A DNA stretch of 64,000 bases from Terrimicrobiaceae bacterium. GTDB lineage: Bacteria; Verrucomicrobiota; Verrucomicrobiia; Chthoniobacterales; Terrimicrobiaceae. Shown here in pieces: positions 8,116-17,463 of the stretch. The notes beneath the pieces were generated by a model. It saw only the letters and a program-made list of their open reading frames with translations. It did not search any database and was not told the origin of the DNA. The position numbers and the translations under genes are program-made. The stretch is from assembly GCA_018402345.1 (NCBI GenBank), contig JAGYIV010000009.1:61619-125618 (forward strand). Reading direction: 5' to 3'. The stretch's first letter is position 1. Every line of letters begins with the position of its first letter.

Positions 8116-9024
8116 TCAGTTTCGTTGCTTTTTGATCAATTGGAACTCGCCGAATTTGTCGCGCTTGAAGCCTTGGATCGGCACCGGGCCGTCCTGCGAG
8201 GTCTCTTGAAAGACATTCAGCAAATCCGCCGGCGACCACGAGGAGCGGATCAATCGACCGCCGCGTCCGATGACTTCCGAGGGCGGGCGCGTCACCATGG
8301 CGTAGGTGGCATCGTCCATGCGCGAGGCGGTGAGTTTTCCCGGATTGAAAATGCTGATCCACCATCCGCCGTAGGAATCCGGGGCGCTGACGGGGATGAT
8401 CTTGAAGCACATGGTGTCGACGCATTGTTCGCCGCCTGTGAAGGGGAGCGAGTAAATGGCGGCGACCTCCTGCCTGGAGGTGAGGAAGCCGGCGAGGAAC
8501 GCGCGCAGGGTGCGGCGGAGTTCGTCGTTGTTGGCCTGGCGGCCGTAGGCGCCGAATTCGATCGCCGCGGGATCGTCGGGATCGCCGTAGATGTTCATCT
8601 CGAGGAGTTCGTTCAGGCGGAACGAAAGGTAGGGGACGTTTTTGTAGAGGCCGTTGTCGATGGCGGTGGCTGGGATTTGTTCCAGCGAGGTGATGCTGTC
8701 GTTGTTGCGGATATCGTTGACCATGACGCGCCATGAGGGCAGGTCGCCTCTGGTGTGTGCCGAGGTGAATTCCATGCCCAGATCGGCCGCGTTGCGGATG
8801 CGGGTGATTTCGGATTTCGGGTGTTTCGAGATGCCGTAGCGCTCCTGGATCCATACGGCGTCTGCGGTGTTTTTAACGATCATGCCGGAAACGACAGTGC
8901 CGTCCTTGAGTAGGATGCTGTCGGGGGCGGCGTAGCCTTCCGCGGCGCTTTGTTGCTTGGTGGAGAGGGTGGCGAGAGATGCCGCGAGAAGGAGGGCGAG
9001 CCATTTCGGCGTTGATGAAGGCAT
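8116..9024 (-). CDS. Secreted protein of unknown function, 302 aa
   Basis: A signal peptide is evident (PKWLALLLAASLATLS, with likely cleavage near residue 28). The mature part starts with an SH3-like beta segment (DSILLKDGTVVSGMIVKN) often seen in PVC secreted proteins, followed by a domain I cannot assign. Two cysteines lie close together (EQCVDTMCF). It may be cotranscribed with the two coiled-coil genes downstream, 115 bp away. Divergent from the GH1 gene. Confidence 0.65.
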   Translation of the reverse strand: MPSSTPKWLALLLAASLATLSTKQQSAAEGYAAPDSILLKDGTVVSGMIVKNTADAVWIQERYGISKHPKSEITRIRNAADLGMEFTSAHTRGDLPSWRVMVNDIRNNDSITSLEQIPATAIDNGLYKNVPYLSFRLNELLEMNIYGDPDDPAAIEFGAYGRQANNDELRRTLRAFLAGFLTSRQEVAAIYSLPFTGGEQCVDTMCFKIIPVSAPDSYGGWWISIFNPGKLTASRMDDATYAMVTRPPSEVIGRGGRLIRSSWSPADLLNVFQETSQDGPVPIQGFKRDKFGEFQLIKKQRN

Positions 9025-9048
9025 GGGGCCACCCTATAAGGCACCCCG

Positions 9049-10380
9049 ATGTTTCTCAACGCGATTTTGAAATGCGCCACGGCCGCTGCTGCAATCGCGC
9101 TCCTCGGGGGGTGCGTGATGCCGCCGAAGCCCTACGCCAAGCCCGAATCTGCAAAAACCGGAACTGTCAACACAGGCCCTTTTTGGTGGGGCACCTCCAC
9201 GGCGAGCTTCCAGAACGAAGACCGCGGCGTCTCGCCCGGCGAGCCCGGGTATTTCAAAACCGATTGGGATGTCTTCGCGGAAGAGGGGCATATTCCCCCA
9301 CGAGGCGATGATGCCACCTTCTCGTGGACGTATTTCGACAAGGATGTCGCCGCATTGAAAAAGATCGGAGTGAACCACTACCGCTTCGGGATCGAGTGGG
9401 GGCGTGTCGAGCCGAGCCCCGGCGAGTTCAACGAGAAGGCGATTCGCCAATACGTCTCGATGGCCCGCAAGCTGCGCGCCGCCGGGATCGAACCGGTTGT
9501 CACGTTGTGGCATTTCACTTTCCCCTCGTGGTTGTATGACTCGAAGGCCAAGTCGCGCTCGAACTTCCTGCACCCCGATGTGCAGACGCGCTGGAAGGAA
9601 TACGTGACGCGAATGGTCGAGGCGCTTGGGCCTTATGTGAAGGTGTGGGTGCCGCAGAACGAGCCGAATGGCGCGCTGTATATCGGCTACTTCGGCGGGC
9701 ACTGGCCTCCTGGGCTGCTGGTCACGCCCGGAGCATTGAAAAAGGCCTCGAATGTCGCGGTCGAGATGTTCCGCGAGGCGGCGGAGATCATTCGTGAAAA
9801 GGATCCAGGGTCGCTGGTGATGGGGATTTATTCGATCCCTGATTGGAAGCGCGATGGGATTCAAGACCCGACGGGATTTGTTTACAACATGATGCAGCGG
9901 CAAAATTTCGACCATCTCGACCGTGCGGCCGATTGCATGGACCTTATCGGGGTAAACTATTACTACTCCCAATCGGCCTCGGTGCGCCGATTTATTCTTC
10001 GCCCTCATGGCGAGCAAAACTCTGACTACACGCAGAACGGTTGGCTCATCGACCCCGAGGGTCTCCACTCTGTGCTGCTCGAGGTGCACAACCGCTATGG
10101 GAAGCCTATCGTGATTTCCGAGAACGGCATCGGCACGCAGAGCGAGCAAAAGAAAATCCGCTACTACCGCGAGCATGTGAACCAGATGCGCCGGGCCATG
10201 GAGGATGGCGTTGATATTCGAGGGTATTTCCCCTGGACGCTCATCGACAACTACGAGTGGGCCGAGGGATACGCAGCGAACTTCGGCATGACCCATGTGA
10301 ACAAAAAGACCATGACGCTCGAACTCGAACCGAGCGGGCAGTGGTTCGCAAATTTCATCAAGGCCAACCCGAAGCCCTGA
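9049..10380 (+). CDS. GH1 family glycosidase, lipoprotein
   Basis: A 443-aa beta-glycosidase (GH1 fold) with a lipobox (IALLGGC), so it is probably anchored in a membrane and faces the periplasm or outside, unusual for a GH1. The acid/base Glu is E205 in QNEPN (normally T/C-NEP) and the nucleophile is E358 in ISENGIG. FWWGTSTASFQNE begins the barrel and FPWTLIDNYEWAEGY closes it. Substrate cannot be told from sequence. purC follows after 29 bp. Confidence 0.9.
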   Translation: MFLNAILKCATAAAAIALLGGCVMPPKPYAKPESAKTGTVNTGPFWWGTSTASFQNEDRGVSPGEPGYFKTDWDVFAEEGHIPPRGDDATFSWTYFDKDVAALKKIGVNHYRFGIEWGRVEPSPGEFNEKAIRQYVSMARKLRAAGIEPVVTLWHFTFPSWLYDSKAKSRSNFLHPDVQTRWKEYVTRMVEALGPYVKVWVPQNEPNGALYIGYFGGHWPPGLLVTPGALKKASNVAVEMFREAAEIIREKDPGSLVMGIYSIPDWKRDGIQDPTGFVYNMMQRQNFDHLDRAADCMDLIGVNYYYSQSASVRRFILRPHGEQNSDYTQNGWLIDPEGLHSVLLEVHNRYGKPIVISENGIGTQSEQKKIRYYREHVNQMRRAMEDGVDIRGYFPWTLIDNYEWAEGYAANFGMTHVNKKTMTLELEPSGQWFANFIKANPKP

Positions 10381-10409
10381 TCCAGTCTCGATTTTTTTTC
10401 CAAACGCCC

Positions 10410-11297
10410 ATGACGCTTCTCGAGTGCAATCTTCCCGGTATTAAAAAACTTCGCAGCGGCAAGGTCCGCGAGGTGTTCGATCTTGGCGACTGTCTGTTGA
10501 TCGTGGCCACCGACCGCATCTCAGCGTTCGACTGCATCCTGCCCACGCCGATCCCACGTAAAGGCGAGGTGCTCACGCGCATGTCCGTCTACTGGTATGG
10601 CGTGCTGGATTTCGTGCCGAACCATTTTATCACCGACCGGTTCGAGGCGTTTCCCGAGGTGCTCAAGCCCTTTGAGGAACAACTCCGGGGACGCTCGATG
10701 ATTGTCCGCAAGGCCAGTCCGCTTCCGGTGGAGTGTGTCGCGCGGGGGTATCTGGCCGGCTCGGGGTGGAAGGAATATCAAGCCACCGGCATGGTCGGTG
10801 GTCATGCGATGCCCGCAGGTCTCGAGCTCGCCTCGCGCCTGCCTGAGACGCTTTTCACGCCCGCCACCAAGGCCGAGACCGGACATGATGAAAACATCAC
10901 GTGGAAGCAATGCCGCGCCATTCTTGGCGACGAGTTGGCCCACCAGGTCCGCAAGCAAACGGTCGACCTTTACGAGCACGGCGCGGCGCAAGCGGCTCGG
11001 GCGGGGATATTGATCGCCGACACGAAATTCGAATTCGGCATCGCCGACGGGGAGACGATCATGATCGACGAGTGCCTGACGCCCGACTCCTCGCGCTTCT
11101 GGCCTGCGGACGTCTGGAAGCCAGGCACAAATCCACCGAGTTTCGACAAGCAATTCGTGCGCGACTATCTCGAGACGCTGGACTGGGACAAAACCGATCC
11201 AGCGCCAGCACTGCCCGAGGAGATCGTCCTCAAGACCTCTCAAAAATACATCGAGGCCTGCGAAAATCTCACCGGGATCAAGATCGGGACTCTCTGA
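10410..11297 (+). CDS. purC: Phosphoribosylaminoimidazole-succinocarboxamide synthase (SAICAR synthase)
   Basis: A 295-aa PurC that condenses CAIR with aspartate in purine synthesis. Motifs: SGKVREVFDLGD (ATP loop), TDRISAFDCILP, PLPVECVARGYLAGSGWKEY, ATKAETGHDENIT, and DECLTPDSSRFWP. The length suits the long (yeast-like) PurC form. The ATG at 10410 is the first in frame after the GH1 stop. A bidirectional terminator lies 104 bp downstream. Confidence 0.95.
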   Translation: MTLLECNLPGIKKLRSGKVREVFDLGDCLLIVATDRISAFDCILPTPIPRKGEVLTRMSVYWYGVLDFVPNHFITDRFEAFPEVLKPFEEQLRGRSMIVRKASPLPVECVARGYLAGSGWKEYQATGMVGGHAMPAGLELASRLPETLFTPATKAETGHDENITWKQCRAILGDELAHQVRKQTVDLYEHGAAQAARAGILIADTKFEFGIADGETIMIDECLTPDSSRFWPADVWKPGTNPPSFDKQFVRDYLETLDWDKTDPAPALPEEIVLKTSQKYIEACENLTGIKIGTL

Positions 11298-11401
11298 GGT
11301 GCGCTGGAGGTCGGCGTGTTCGCCTCGCGCTTTAATCTTCAGAGAACCGTTCCCCGACGCCACCGGGCTGGCGTTCCAACGCGACTGCCTGCATCCAACG
11401 A

Positions 11402-11437
11402 AAAAAAAGCCACCGGGGTCGCCGGTGGCTTTTTTTG
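11402..11437. terminator. Bidirectional intrinsic terminator between purC and hsp20
   Basis: A GC stem (GCCACCGG/CCGGTGGC) with a five-base loop is flanked by seven or more A residues on one side and seven T residues on the other, so it can end transcription from both converging genes. It sits between the purC stop at 11297 and the hsp20 stop at 11455. Confidence 0.9.
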
Positions 11438-11454
11438 TTGGAGTCGCTCGGGTG

Positions 11455-11883
11455 TTACGAGACGGTGATCTTGCGTGGTTTCGCCTCCTCGGCTTTTGGC
11501 AGCGTGACGGTCAAGATGCCTGCCTCGTAGGTGGCGCTGACGGCGTCCGCTTTGACAGGGCAGGGGAGGGTGACTGATCGCTGGAACGAGCCGGTGAGCA
11601 ACTCGCTGCGGGCGGAGTTTCCCTCAGGGAGGTTCCGCTCACGCGAGCCCGAGATCGTGAGTGCGCCGTCCTCCAGCGCGATCTCGAAGGACTCCTTCTT
11701 CATCCCCGCCGCTTCAAGCGACACGGTGACTTTGTCGGTATCCTCATGGTATTCCATCGCAGGGACAAAGCCCGGCGTTGCGGAGAGGTTCCACGCCGAG
11801 TCGAGCAGTTCGCTCAATGGCGAGATACGGTTGAGGGATGTCCAGGCGCTGGCTTCAGGTGTGGTGTATCGAATGAGTTTCAT
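11455..11883 (-). CDS. Small heat-shock protein, Hsp20/alpha-crystallin family
   Basis: A 142-aa small chaperone. The alpha-crystallin domain runs from PAMEYHEDTDKVTVSLEAAG through GALTISGSRER to the conserved GILTVTLPKAEE near the C-terminus, ending in PRKITVS. The start at 11883 gives the usual short N-terminal arm; longer in-frame versions read through AT-rich leader sequence. The 230 bp upstream are AT-rich and include a short inverted repeat (ATCGC/GCGAT at 12021-12035); I find no clear heat-shock promoter. Confidence 0.92.
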   Translation of the reverse strand: MKLIRYTTPEASAWTSLNRISPLSELLDSAWNLSATPGFVPAMEYHEDTDKVTVSLEAAGMKKESFEIALEDGALTISGSRERNLPEGNSARSELLTGSFQRSVTLPCPVKADAVSATYEAGILTVTLPKAEEAKPRKITVS

Positions 11884-12111
11884 CGGTTTTTCTTTGTTGG
11901 TTGTTGTGATTGGATTTTTGGTCCTGCCAACCATGAAGCTCAAAGTGTGCCGGGCGGGGAGTGGTGATTTATCGAAAATGCAACACACACAAATACAATA
12001 GCATGCGCCAAATGAATCCCATCGCGCGAAGCGATAAAGCGCCATAAAGACTCTAATATGGCACAATATAAAAGCGCCATTTATGCGACAATCTGGCATT
12101 CAAACACGCTT

Positions 12112-12260
12112 CAAAACCGCGCCATCCCTCGCGCCTGGTCTATTGCGCGAACAGCATGCAACTCAATTGCCGGTGAAGTCCGAAATGTCGCCCGCGAGAC
12201 TCGACGTTGAAGCGTGCCGAGGGTCGGGAGAGAGGTTGCCAATGAACCAATCGAGTGGAT
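12112..12260 (-). mobile_element. IS4-family relic (5' part of a transposase)
   Basis: About 150 bp on the minus strand align base by base with the beginning of the IS4 transposase gene at 57.35-57.50 kb: TTGGTTCAT, CTCTCCCGAC, TTCAACG, GAGTCTCGCG, GCGACATTTCGGA and TTCGCGCAAT are shared. The relic contains an in-frame stop and many substitutions, so it is an old, dead insertion. No terminal repeats remain. Confidence 0.75.
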
Positions 12261-12313
12261 GAATGCAGGAAGACACTCCCGCAGGGTATCGCTGAAAAAA
12301 GCCGGTTTCCGCC

Positions 12314-14115
12314 CTACTGGAGCCTTACGTTGAACGCGAGTTTCCAGCGTTCCCCAGAGGGTGGGTGGGCGAAGTGGAGTTCGAGGTTGCCGAGTTCGGT
12401 GACGGTGGTTTCGAGGTGGACGGGGAGCTCTTCGCCGGGGGTGTGCCCAGGCGGCGGCGGGATTTCGATGACGAGGTTCGCGGATTCCTCGAGGTCGGTG
12501 GTATCGGGAAGGATTTGACCAGCGTGGTCGCCGGCGCGGACTTCCGATTGGAAGAAGCGGAATTCGGAGGGTTCGCCGGTGTAGAGGAGGAATTCCTGCC
12601 CGGCGATGTCGTGGTGCGAGCCTTCCTCCATGCCTTGGGGAGCCACGCAGAGGGCTTTGATGGCGGGGCGGCGGCCCGGCACGGCCATGGCGGAGGATTC
12701 CATTCCGACATAATACGAGCGGGCGGTGCCTGATTTGATGCGAAGCCCGTGGCCTGTGGCTCGCAGACGTGCATAAACAGCGGCTCCGAGAGCCACGGCA
12801 TGGTCCGGACGCGCGCCTTCGAGTTCGCGCACGGCGCGGCCCGCCCAGCGGGAGAGTTGCTCGATGACGCGGTGGCGGAGCGGAGGGGCGTTGAAGACTC
12901 CGCCATTGAACAGCACGGCGTCGGGGATCAAGAGCGGCGAGGCATCGAAGGTCGTGCCGAGGGTTTCCTGCAGTTGCGGCGAGGAGAGGATGTTCGCCTT
13001 TGCCCTGGATAGGAAACGCGCGAGGTGTTTTGAGATGGCGGGATCGGCGGCGTAGGGCAGTCCCGACTCGCGGAGACCGCCGGCGCGGCGGTGGAGTGGC
13101 ATGTCGGTGGGCTCGACAATGGGGAAAAACCCGTCGATCGCGATGCGGTCGACTTGCTCGCGGGTGAGGGTGGTCGAGAGGGTCGAGGCCACCAATCGGC
13201 GGCTTCTTGAGGGAATGGCGATCGGCACGTCGTTCAGCGACGGATCGGAAAGAAGCGCTTCCTTCGCCGAGCGAACGGCTTGGATGAGTGCGAGGAACTG
13301 CCATTCGTCCAAGGCGGCTGAGCCCAATTGGGACAGGGACTCCGAGACGTCGTGGGCGAGCGCGAGGTCCATGTTGTCACCGCCGAGGAGCAGATGCTCG
13401 CCCACGGCCATGCGCTCCAGTGAGAGGTTTCCCTCCTTGCCCGTGACTGCGATGAGGCTGAAGTCCGCTGTGCCCCCGCCGACATCGCACACGAGGAGGA
13501 TGTCGCCGGATTGAACCTGTTTGCGCCAGTCGGAGCCTTGGTTCTCAAGCCAGGCGTAGAAGGCTGCTTGGGGCTCCTCGAGAAGGATCGCATCGCCCAG
13601 ACCCGCTTGGGAGGCGGCTTCGAGGGTGAGTCCGCGGGCGGCCTCGTCGAACGAGGCAGGCACGGTGAGCACGGCGGTGGCGGAGTCGAGGTCGGGCTGC
13701 GAGGCGCGCAGGCTTGCGAGGAGGTGCTGGAGGAGTTCGCGCGAGACATCGAGCGGGAGAGTTTGTGTTCCACCGTGGTGCTGCCCCAAGGAAGAATCGG
13801 CCCGCGGCGATCGGCGTGCGGATGGCAGAGCCAGCTTTTCGCAGAGATGATGAGGCGGTCGGGTTGGAGCGCGCCGCGATCGCGGGCGAAGGTGCCAACC
13901 AGCAGGTTGGAAGGTTCGGTTTGCCAGGGGAGTCGCGGGCTGCTTTCGGAAATCTCATCCGGCGCGGGCAGGTAGATCGCTGAAGGCAGGAGGTGTTTTT
14001 CCCCGATGCCATTGGTGGAAAGAACCTGGGTGATCGGCAGTGTGGCAGGAGACTCGGTGGCGACGGCGATGGCGCAATTGCTGGTGCCGAGATCGATTCC
14101 AAGGTGGGTGCTCAT
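12314..14115 (-). CDS. Hsp70 family protein (DnaK-like), frameshifted
   Basis: About 600 aa in two frames. The first (14115 to about 13790) has the ATPase start STHLGIDLGTSNCAIAV and reaches ADRRGPILPWG. The second (to 12314) continues with LPLDVSRELLQHLL, phosphate-2 motif CDVGGGTADFSL and GGDNMDLALAH. It then has FNGGVFNAPPLR and ends without a recognisable DnaK substrate-binding lid. Adding one G to the GGGG run at 13784-13787 joins the frames perfectly, so a sequencing error is as likely as a mutation. The DUF2760 gene lies 42 bp upstream in the same operon, an arrangement typical of PVC and proteobacterial Hsp70 homologues of unknown clients. Confidence 0.85.
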
Positions 14116-14157
14116 GGCAGGCGAATGGGTTGTGTGCCGCAGTTGGGCTTGGATTGA

Positions 14158-14760
14158 TCAGGAGGAAATCTCGACCTCGGCTGGGGCGAGGACAGGCCAC
14201 GGGCGCGCCTCGGTGGTGCCGGTGACGCGTGGAAGCTTCACCGAGCGGGCGAGCCAGCCTGGGTGCACCAGTTTTCCTTTGTAGGGAGCGTGTGGCGGCA
14301 CCGATCCAAGCAGGCGGTGCGCCGGGGCGTCGAATCCCGCTTCGAGCGTGAGAGCGCTTCCCTCCGCCTCGCCACGAAGCGGAGCGATGTCGAAATACTC
14401 GTCGAGGACTTTCCTGCAGCCCGTGTGAACAATGCGTGCGGCGGCACCGAGTTGGGCATCGGGAGCGGCGGTGATGTCCTCCTTCGCAAAATCGACCAAT
14501 CGGGCGTGCTCTTGCAGGAGGGCGAGAAAGGCCACGATCTCCGCTTCGGGACGCGGTGGTGGCGGAGGAGGTGTCGAGGGCGCAGGCGGAGTTGCGACGA
14601 CCTTCCGGCGCTCGGGCCGGATGCCGAGGAAGAGCATGACCATGCCCAGGGCGGCCGAGGCGGTTTGCGCCGCAAGCGTGAGGGTGGAGTTGGGAAAGTA
14701 GACGGCGGCGGCGTTCAGGCCGAGAAGCAGGATGCCGGATCCAATCAAAGTCGGTTTCAT
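14158..14760 (-). CDS. DUF2760 domain protein
   Basis: A 200-aa protein with two N-terminal membrane helices (GSGILLLGLNAAAVYF and ASAALGMVMLFLGI), a Pro-rich linker, then the DUF2760 region (EIVAFLALLQEHARLVDFAKED through HPGWLARSVKLPRV). DUF2760 genes regularly precede Hsp70-like genes, as here, so it probably works with the chaperone at the membrane; the mechanism is unknown. Positions 14761-14996 upstream hold nothing I recognise. Confidence 0.85.
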   Translation of the reverse strand: MKPTLIGSGILLLGLNAAAVYFPNSTLTLAAQTASAALGMVMLFLGIRPERRKVVATPPAPSTPPPPPPRPEAEIVAFLALLQEHARLVDFAKEDITAAPDAQLGAAARIVHTGCRKVLDEYFDIAPLRGEAEGSALTLEAGFDAPAHRLLGSVPPHAPYKGKLVHPGWLARSVKLPRVTGTTEARPWPVLAPAEVEISS

Positions 14761-14996
14761 GGGGGCGGGATAGTGGGAAAAGCCAGCGGGGTTGGCAATG
14801 GCGTTTCCACCCCATGGGATCGCAATCACGAACCGAGTGGCTCGCATCCTCTGGTGGCCTGGCCGCCGATGCCGCTGGAGATTGAAAAATCGCCTCTCCG
14901 ACGTGATGTGGGACCGTGGGTTTTTGAGAGGTTTTTGCCGTGTCCGCTTTTGCGTTTGATTTTTGAGGGACGCTGAAAGATGGTGGCCGCTCAGCA

Positions 14997-15070
14997 GCAC
15001 CCGTAGCTCAATTGGATAGAGTGACGGCCTCCGAAGCCGTAGGTTGTGGGTTCGACCCCCGCCGGGTGCA
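14997..15070 (+). tRNA. tRNA-Arg (CCG anticodon)
   Basis: A 74-nt cloverleaf: acceptor GCACCCG/CGGGTGC with discriminator A, D arm around TAGCTCAATTGGATAGAG, anticodon stem ACGGC/GCCGT with loop CTCCGAA giving CCG, and T arm GGTTCGACCC. CCA is not encoded. Confidence 0.95.
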
Positions 15071-15072
15071 GG

Positions 15073-15717
15073 TTATTTTTCCGGCGTTGAATTTTCGACG
15101 ATCTCCGGGGCGACGGCGCGGAGGGCTTTTTGGCCCACGCGGGTGATCCAGACTGTCACCAAAATCGTGATGACGAGTTCGAGCCCGTAAAGCGCCCACA
15201 CCCACGGGCCTTGGTGCAAGCCGCCCTTCGCCGCCTTGCCGATGATCGAGCCCCCGTAGGAATAGGCTGCGCTGATCGGCATGAAGCCGATCCACGAGGC
15301 CGCGAGAAACCGCCAGAAGCGGACACGCGAGAGGCCGAAGGCGCAACTGACGAGACTGTGGGGGAGGATTGGCGAGATGCGTGTGAGAATGATCATGCGC
15401 CAAGCGTCCTTGGTGGCGACATGGTTGAGGGCGTGGAATTTTTTGCTGTTGGCGAACCGGCGTTCCATCCAGCCGCGGAGGAGATAGCGGGTGGAGAGGA
15501 AATTCGCCAACGCGCCGGCGACCGAGGCGAGCGAGACCAGCACGGCGCCACCCCAGAATCCATAGACCGCCCCGGCGCCGAAGCTCAGCACCGAGCCTGG
15601 AAGAAACAGGACGCAGGAGAGCGCATAGAGGAGAATGAACCACCCCCAACCGGCGGGCCCGGTCTGCGCGATCCACTCCATGGAGTCGCGCATCCACTCT
15701 GACCAACGATCAAGCAT
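15073..15717 (-). CDS. VTT/DedA-like membrane protein (TVP38/TMEM64 family)
   Basis: A 214-aa integral membrane protein with the VTT signature: [16 protein letters not shown], then [20 protein letters not shown] and [17 protein letters not shown]. Five hydrophobic segments are visible. Family members scramble or transport lipid carriers such as undecaprenyl phosphate, although the role of this subfamily is unproven. ATG at 15717 is preferred over a TTG at 15750. It ends 2 bp from tRNA-Arg, converging with it. Confidence 0.88.
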   Translation of the reverse strand: MLDRWSEWMRDSMEWIAQTGPAGWGWFILLYALSCVLFLPGSVLSFGAGAVYGFWGGAVLVSLASVAGALANFLSTRYLLRGWMERRFANSKKFHALNHVATKDAWRMIILTRISPILPHSLVSCAFGLSRVRFWRFLAASWIGFMPISAAYSYGGSIIGKAAKGGLHQGPWVWALYGLELVITILVTVWITRVGQKALRAVAPEIVENSTPEK

Positions 15718-15944
15718 GGGGGACAAGGCGCGTCGGCCAACGAGGAGCAAGCCGGGGCGATTTCAACAATGACTGTAAGGTCGGGATCAAGGCGGCGCTT
15801 TTTCGCAGAGCGGGGCAAAGACTGCAAACTGGAAACGGGCAGTGTTTGTTGTTTCCACCCTTCGAATGACGGAATTTCGAGAGGTGCAATTTGCCGCAGG
15901 ACCGCTTGACATCGACCAGTTGCGTGAAACATTTCTGTGAAACA

Positions 15945-16190
15945 ATGAAAACAGCAAGCATCCGAGATATTCGACAAAACTTCCCGGCCATCATGCGCTG
16001 GATCGAGGAGGGGGAGCATGTGGCAATCACCATGCGGCGCAAGATCGTCGCCCGTCTCGTCCCCGAGAAGGCTCCCATCAGACGCAATGCGCCTGTTCCA
16101 GACTTCGATTCGATTTCGCAGAGGATTCTGGGAGCCAAAAAATTCCGTGGAAACATCGTCGATATGGAACGGGAGGGCTACGACTCTTGA
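15945..16190 (+). CDS. Phd/YefM-type antitoxin
   Basis: An 81-aa protein starting MKTASIRDIRQNFPAIMRWI, the classic Phd/YefM N-terminal DNA-binding and dimer fold, followed by GEHVAITMRRKIVARLVP. It is the antitoxin for the PIN toxin that overlaps its stop codon and probably represses the pair. The ATG is preceded by GTGAAACA. Upstream in-frame codons to 15891 are probably not translated. Confidence 0.85.
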   Translation: MKTASIRDIRQNFPAIMRWIEEGEHVAITMRRKIVARLVPEKAPIRRNAPVPDFDSISQRILGAKKFRGNIVDMEREGYDS

Positions 16191-16621
16191 CCTATGCGGA
16201 TTCTGGATTCGTCGTCTCCCTTTACCTGACCACGGAGGGAACTTCGGCGAGGGCGAGAAGTGCGGTGAAGCGCGCCGGCAGGCCGGTCCTTCTCTCTCCA
16301 TTGAGTCTTTTGGAAATCCGGAATGCTCTCAATTTCGGGATCAATCGCAGCGAGATCACCAGCGATCAGCGTGATGCGGTCCTTGCAGAAATAGACACGC
16401 AGATCGAGGCAGGCTTTTTCCGGTTGGTCGATGCCAGCCAATCCAGCATCTATGCGAAAGCGCAGGAGCTTTCCAATAAGCACACCCCGGCAGTTGCCAC
16501 ACGGAGCCTCGATCTCCTGCACCTTGCCGCCGCGCTTTTATCCGGAGCACGCACATTTTTGACCTTCGACAAGCGCCAGGCAAAAGCAGCCACCGCCGAA
16601 GGATTGCTTGTGAAGCCTTGA
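16187..16621 (+). CDS. PIN-domain toxin (VapC-like)
   Basis: A 144-aa PIN nuclease. Acidic residues of the active site are seen in YADSGFVVSLYL (first Asp), SLLEIRNAL (Glu) and RSLDLLHLAAAL (Asp), with a final TFLTFDKRQ. VapC toxins cut tRNA or rRNA. Translation probably starts at the TTG that overlaps the antitoxin stop (TTGA), a usual coupling in these modules. Confidence 0.85.
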   Translation: MTYADSGFVVSLYLTTEGTSARARSAVKRAGRPVLLSPLSLLEIRNALNFGINRSEITSDQRDAVLAEIDTQIEAGFFRLVDASQSSIYAKAQELSNKHTPAVATRSLDLLHLAAALLSGARTFLTFDKRQAKAATAEGLLVKP

Positions 16622-16631
16622 GTTGTGCGTT

Positions 16632-16657
16632 GGCTCAATCTGAAAGCAGATTGAACC
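16632..16657. other. Perfect hairpin downstream of the PIN toxin gene
   Basis: GGCTCAATCTG is followed after four bases by CAGATTGAACC, an 11-bp stem with one wobble pair. It could be a weak terminator or mRNA end for the toxin operon. No T run follows, so the role is uncertain. Confidence 0.45.
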
Positions 16658-16739
16658 GGCCAGCTGCCCAACGAGTGCGCTGGTTTCAGTGACGCGTGCA
16701 TTCGTTTTTGTGCCCCCCAACTCTGCTTTCGGCATTTAA

Positions 16740-17034
16740 GAGGCCACCAAACGAGGGGAAAGCGGATCTTGAGCCGCCAATGATTTCCCTTCGCCTGTGT
16801 CCTCATCGCGCTTCTCCAGTGCTGCGAAGGTGTCGAAATCGCTTTGGAAGAGCCGGTCCTGGATCACGCGATTTTTTTCGCACTCGCCCTCGGCGTGTTC
16901 CCGGGCGATCTCGGCGCTTATGCGCCCGGCGTCTTTACCTCCACGCCGTCTCCACCGGTCTGGTAGGCGAAGGTTAGAAATTCCGCCGTGCTATTGCGCA
17001 GTCGCACGCTGTTCGGTGATTTCTTTTTAGGCAT
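16740..17034 (-). pseudogene. RhuM-like gene relic
   Basis: On the minus strand an ATG at 17034 opens a frame with SVRLRNSTAEFLTFAYQTGG ending at a TAA. A second frame then reads SAEIAREHAEGECEKNRVIQ and DRLFQSDFDTF. These match the beginning and the end of RhuM-type (virulence RhuM) proteins, with the middle deleted. RhuM proteins are associated with toxin-like and mobile islands; their biochemical role is unknown. Family call is from memory and moderate. Confidence 0.5.
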
Positions 17035-17463
17035 AAGAAGTTCGCTGGCTTAGGCTTGTTTTTATATCTGTAGAATTTGAAAGTTTTTTAAGCGTTTTTG
17101 ATTTAATTCTCCAGCATCAAACTGCCTCGTTTGAAGATTTTCACTCCAGACCTATGAGCGGGCGCGAGCGAATCAAAGAACACGGAGATGTATGAATTTT
17201 AGACAGAATTAACAGAATTAACGGAATTGGGTTACGCGGAATATAGGCGGCACGGAATGTCCATTTCATTTTTCCTGTCACGAGGCTCTTTTGTTGATTT
17301 TTTTCAATTCTGTAAATTCTGTCTAAAATCTCAATTCGGGTTCAGTCCCCCTCCTGTGAATCCTGCAATTTGACTCGATGCTCTCGCCCTTCGGGCGAAC
17401 TTCGTTTGTCTTACTCCGCTCCGCTCCGATTCTGTCCTCCTGTCTAAAAATCCGTTTTCGGGC
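17035..17463. other. Gene-free stretch filled with dispersed repeats
   Basis: No gene. It holds a GCGAATCAA end followed by AACACGGAG (17169-17187). AGACAGAATTAACAG-type repeats run 17195-17229, with the inverse form at 17306-17331. A minus-strand hairpin element sits at 17370-17430. The same repeat types recur around the wzt genes 25-45 kb away. Confidence 0.7.
17370..17430 (-). repeat. Hairpin insertion repeat, intergenic copy
   Basis: Read on the minus strand it contains AACGAAGTT, CGCCCGAAGGGCG and the end GAGTCAA, the same order as the copies inserted in wzt genes (for example 45280-45357). This copy lies outside genes, showing the family is not confined to the exporter locus. Confidence 0.65.
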
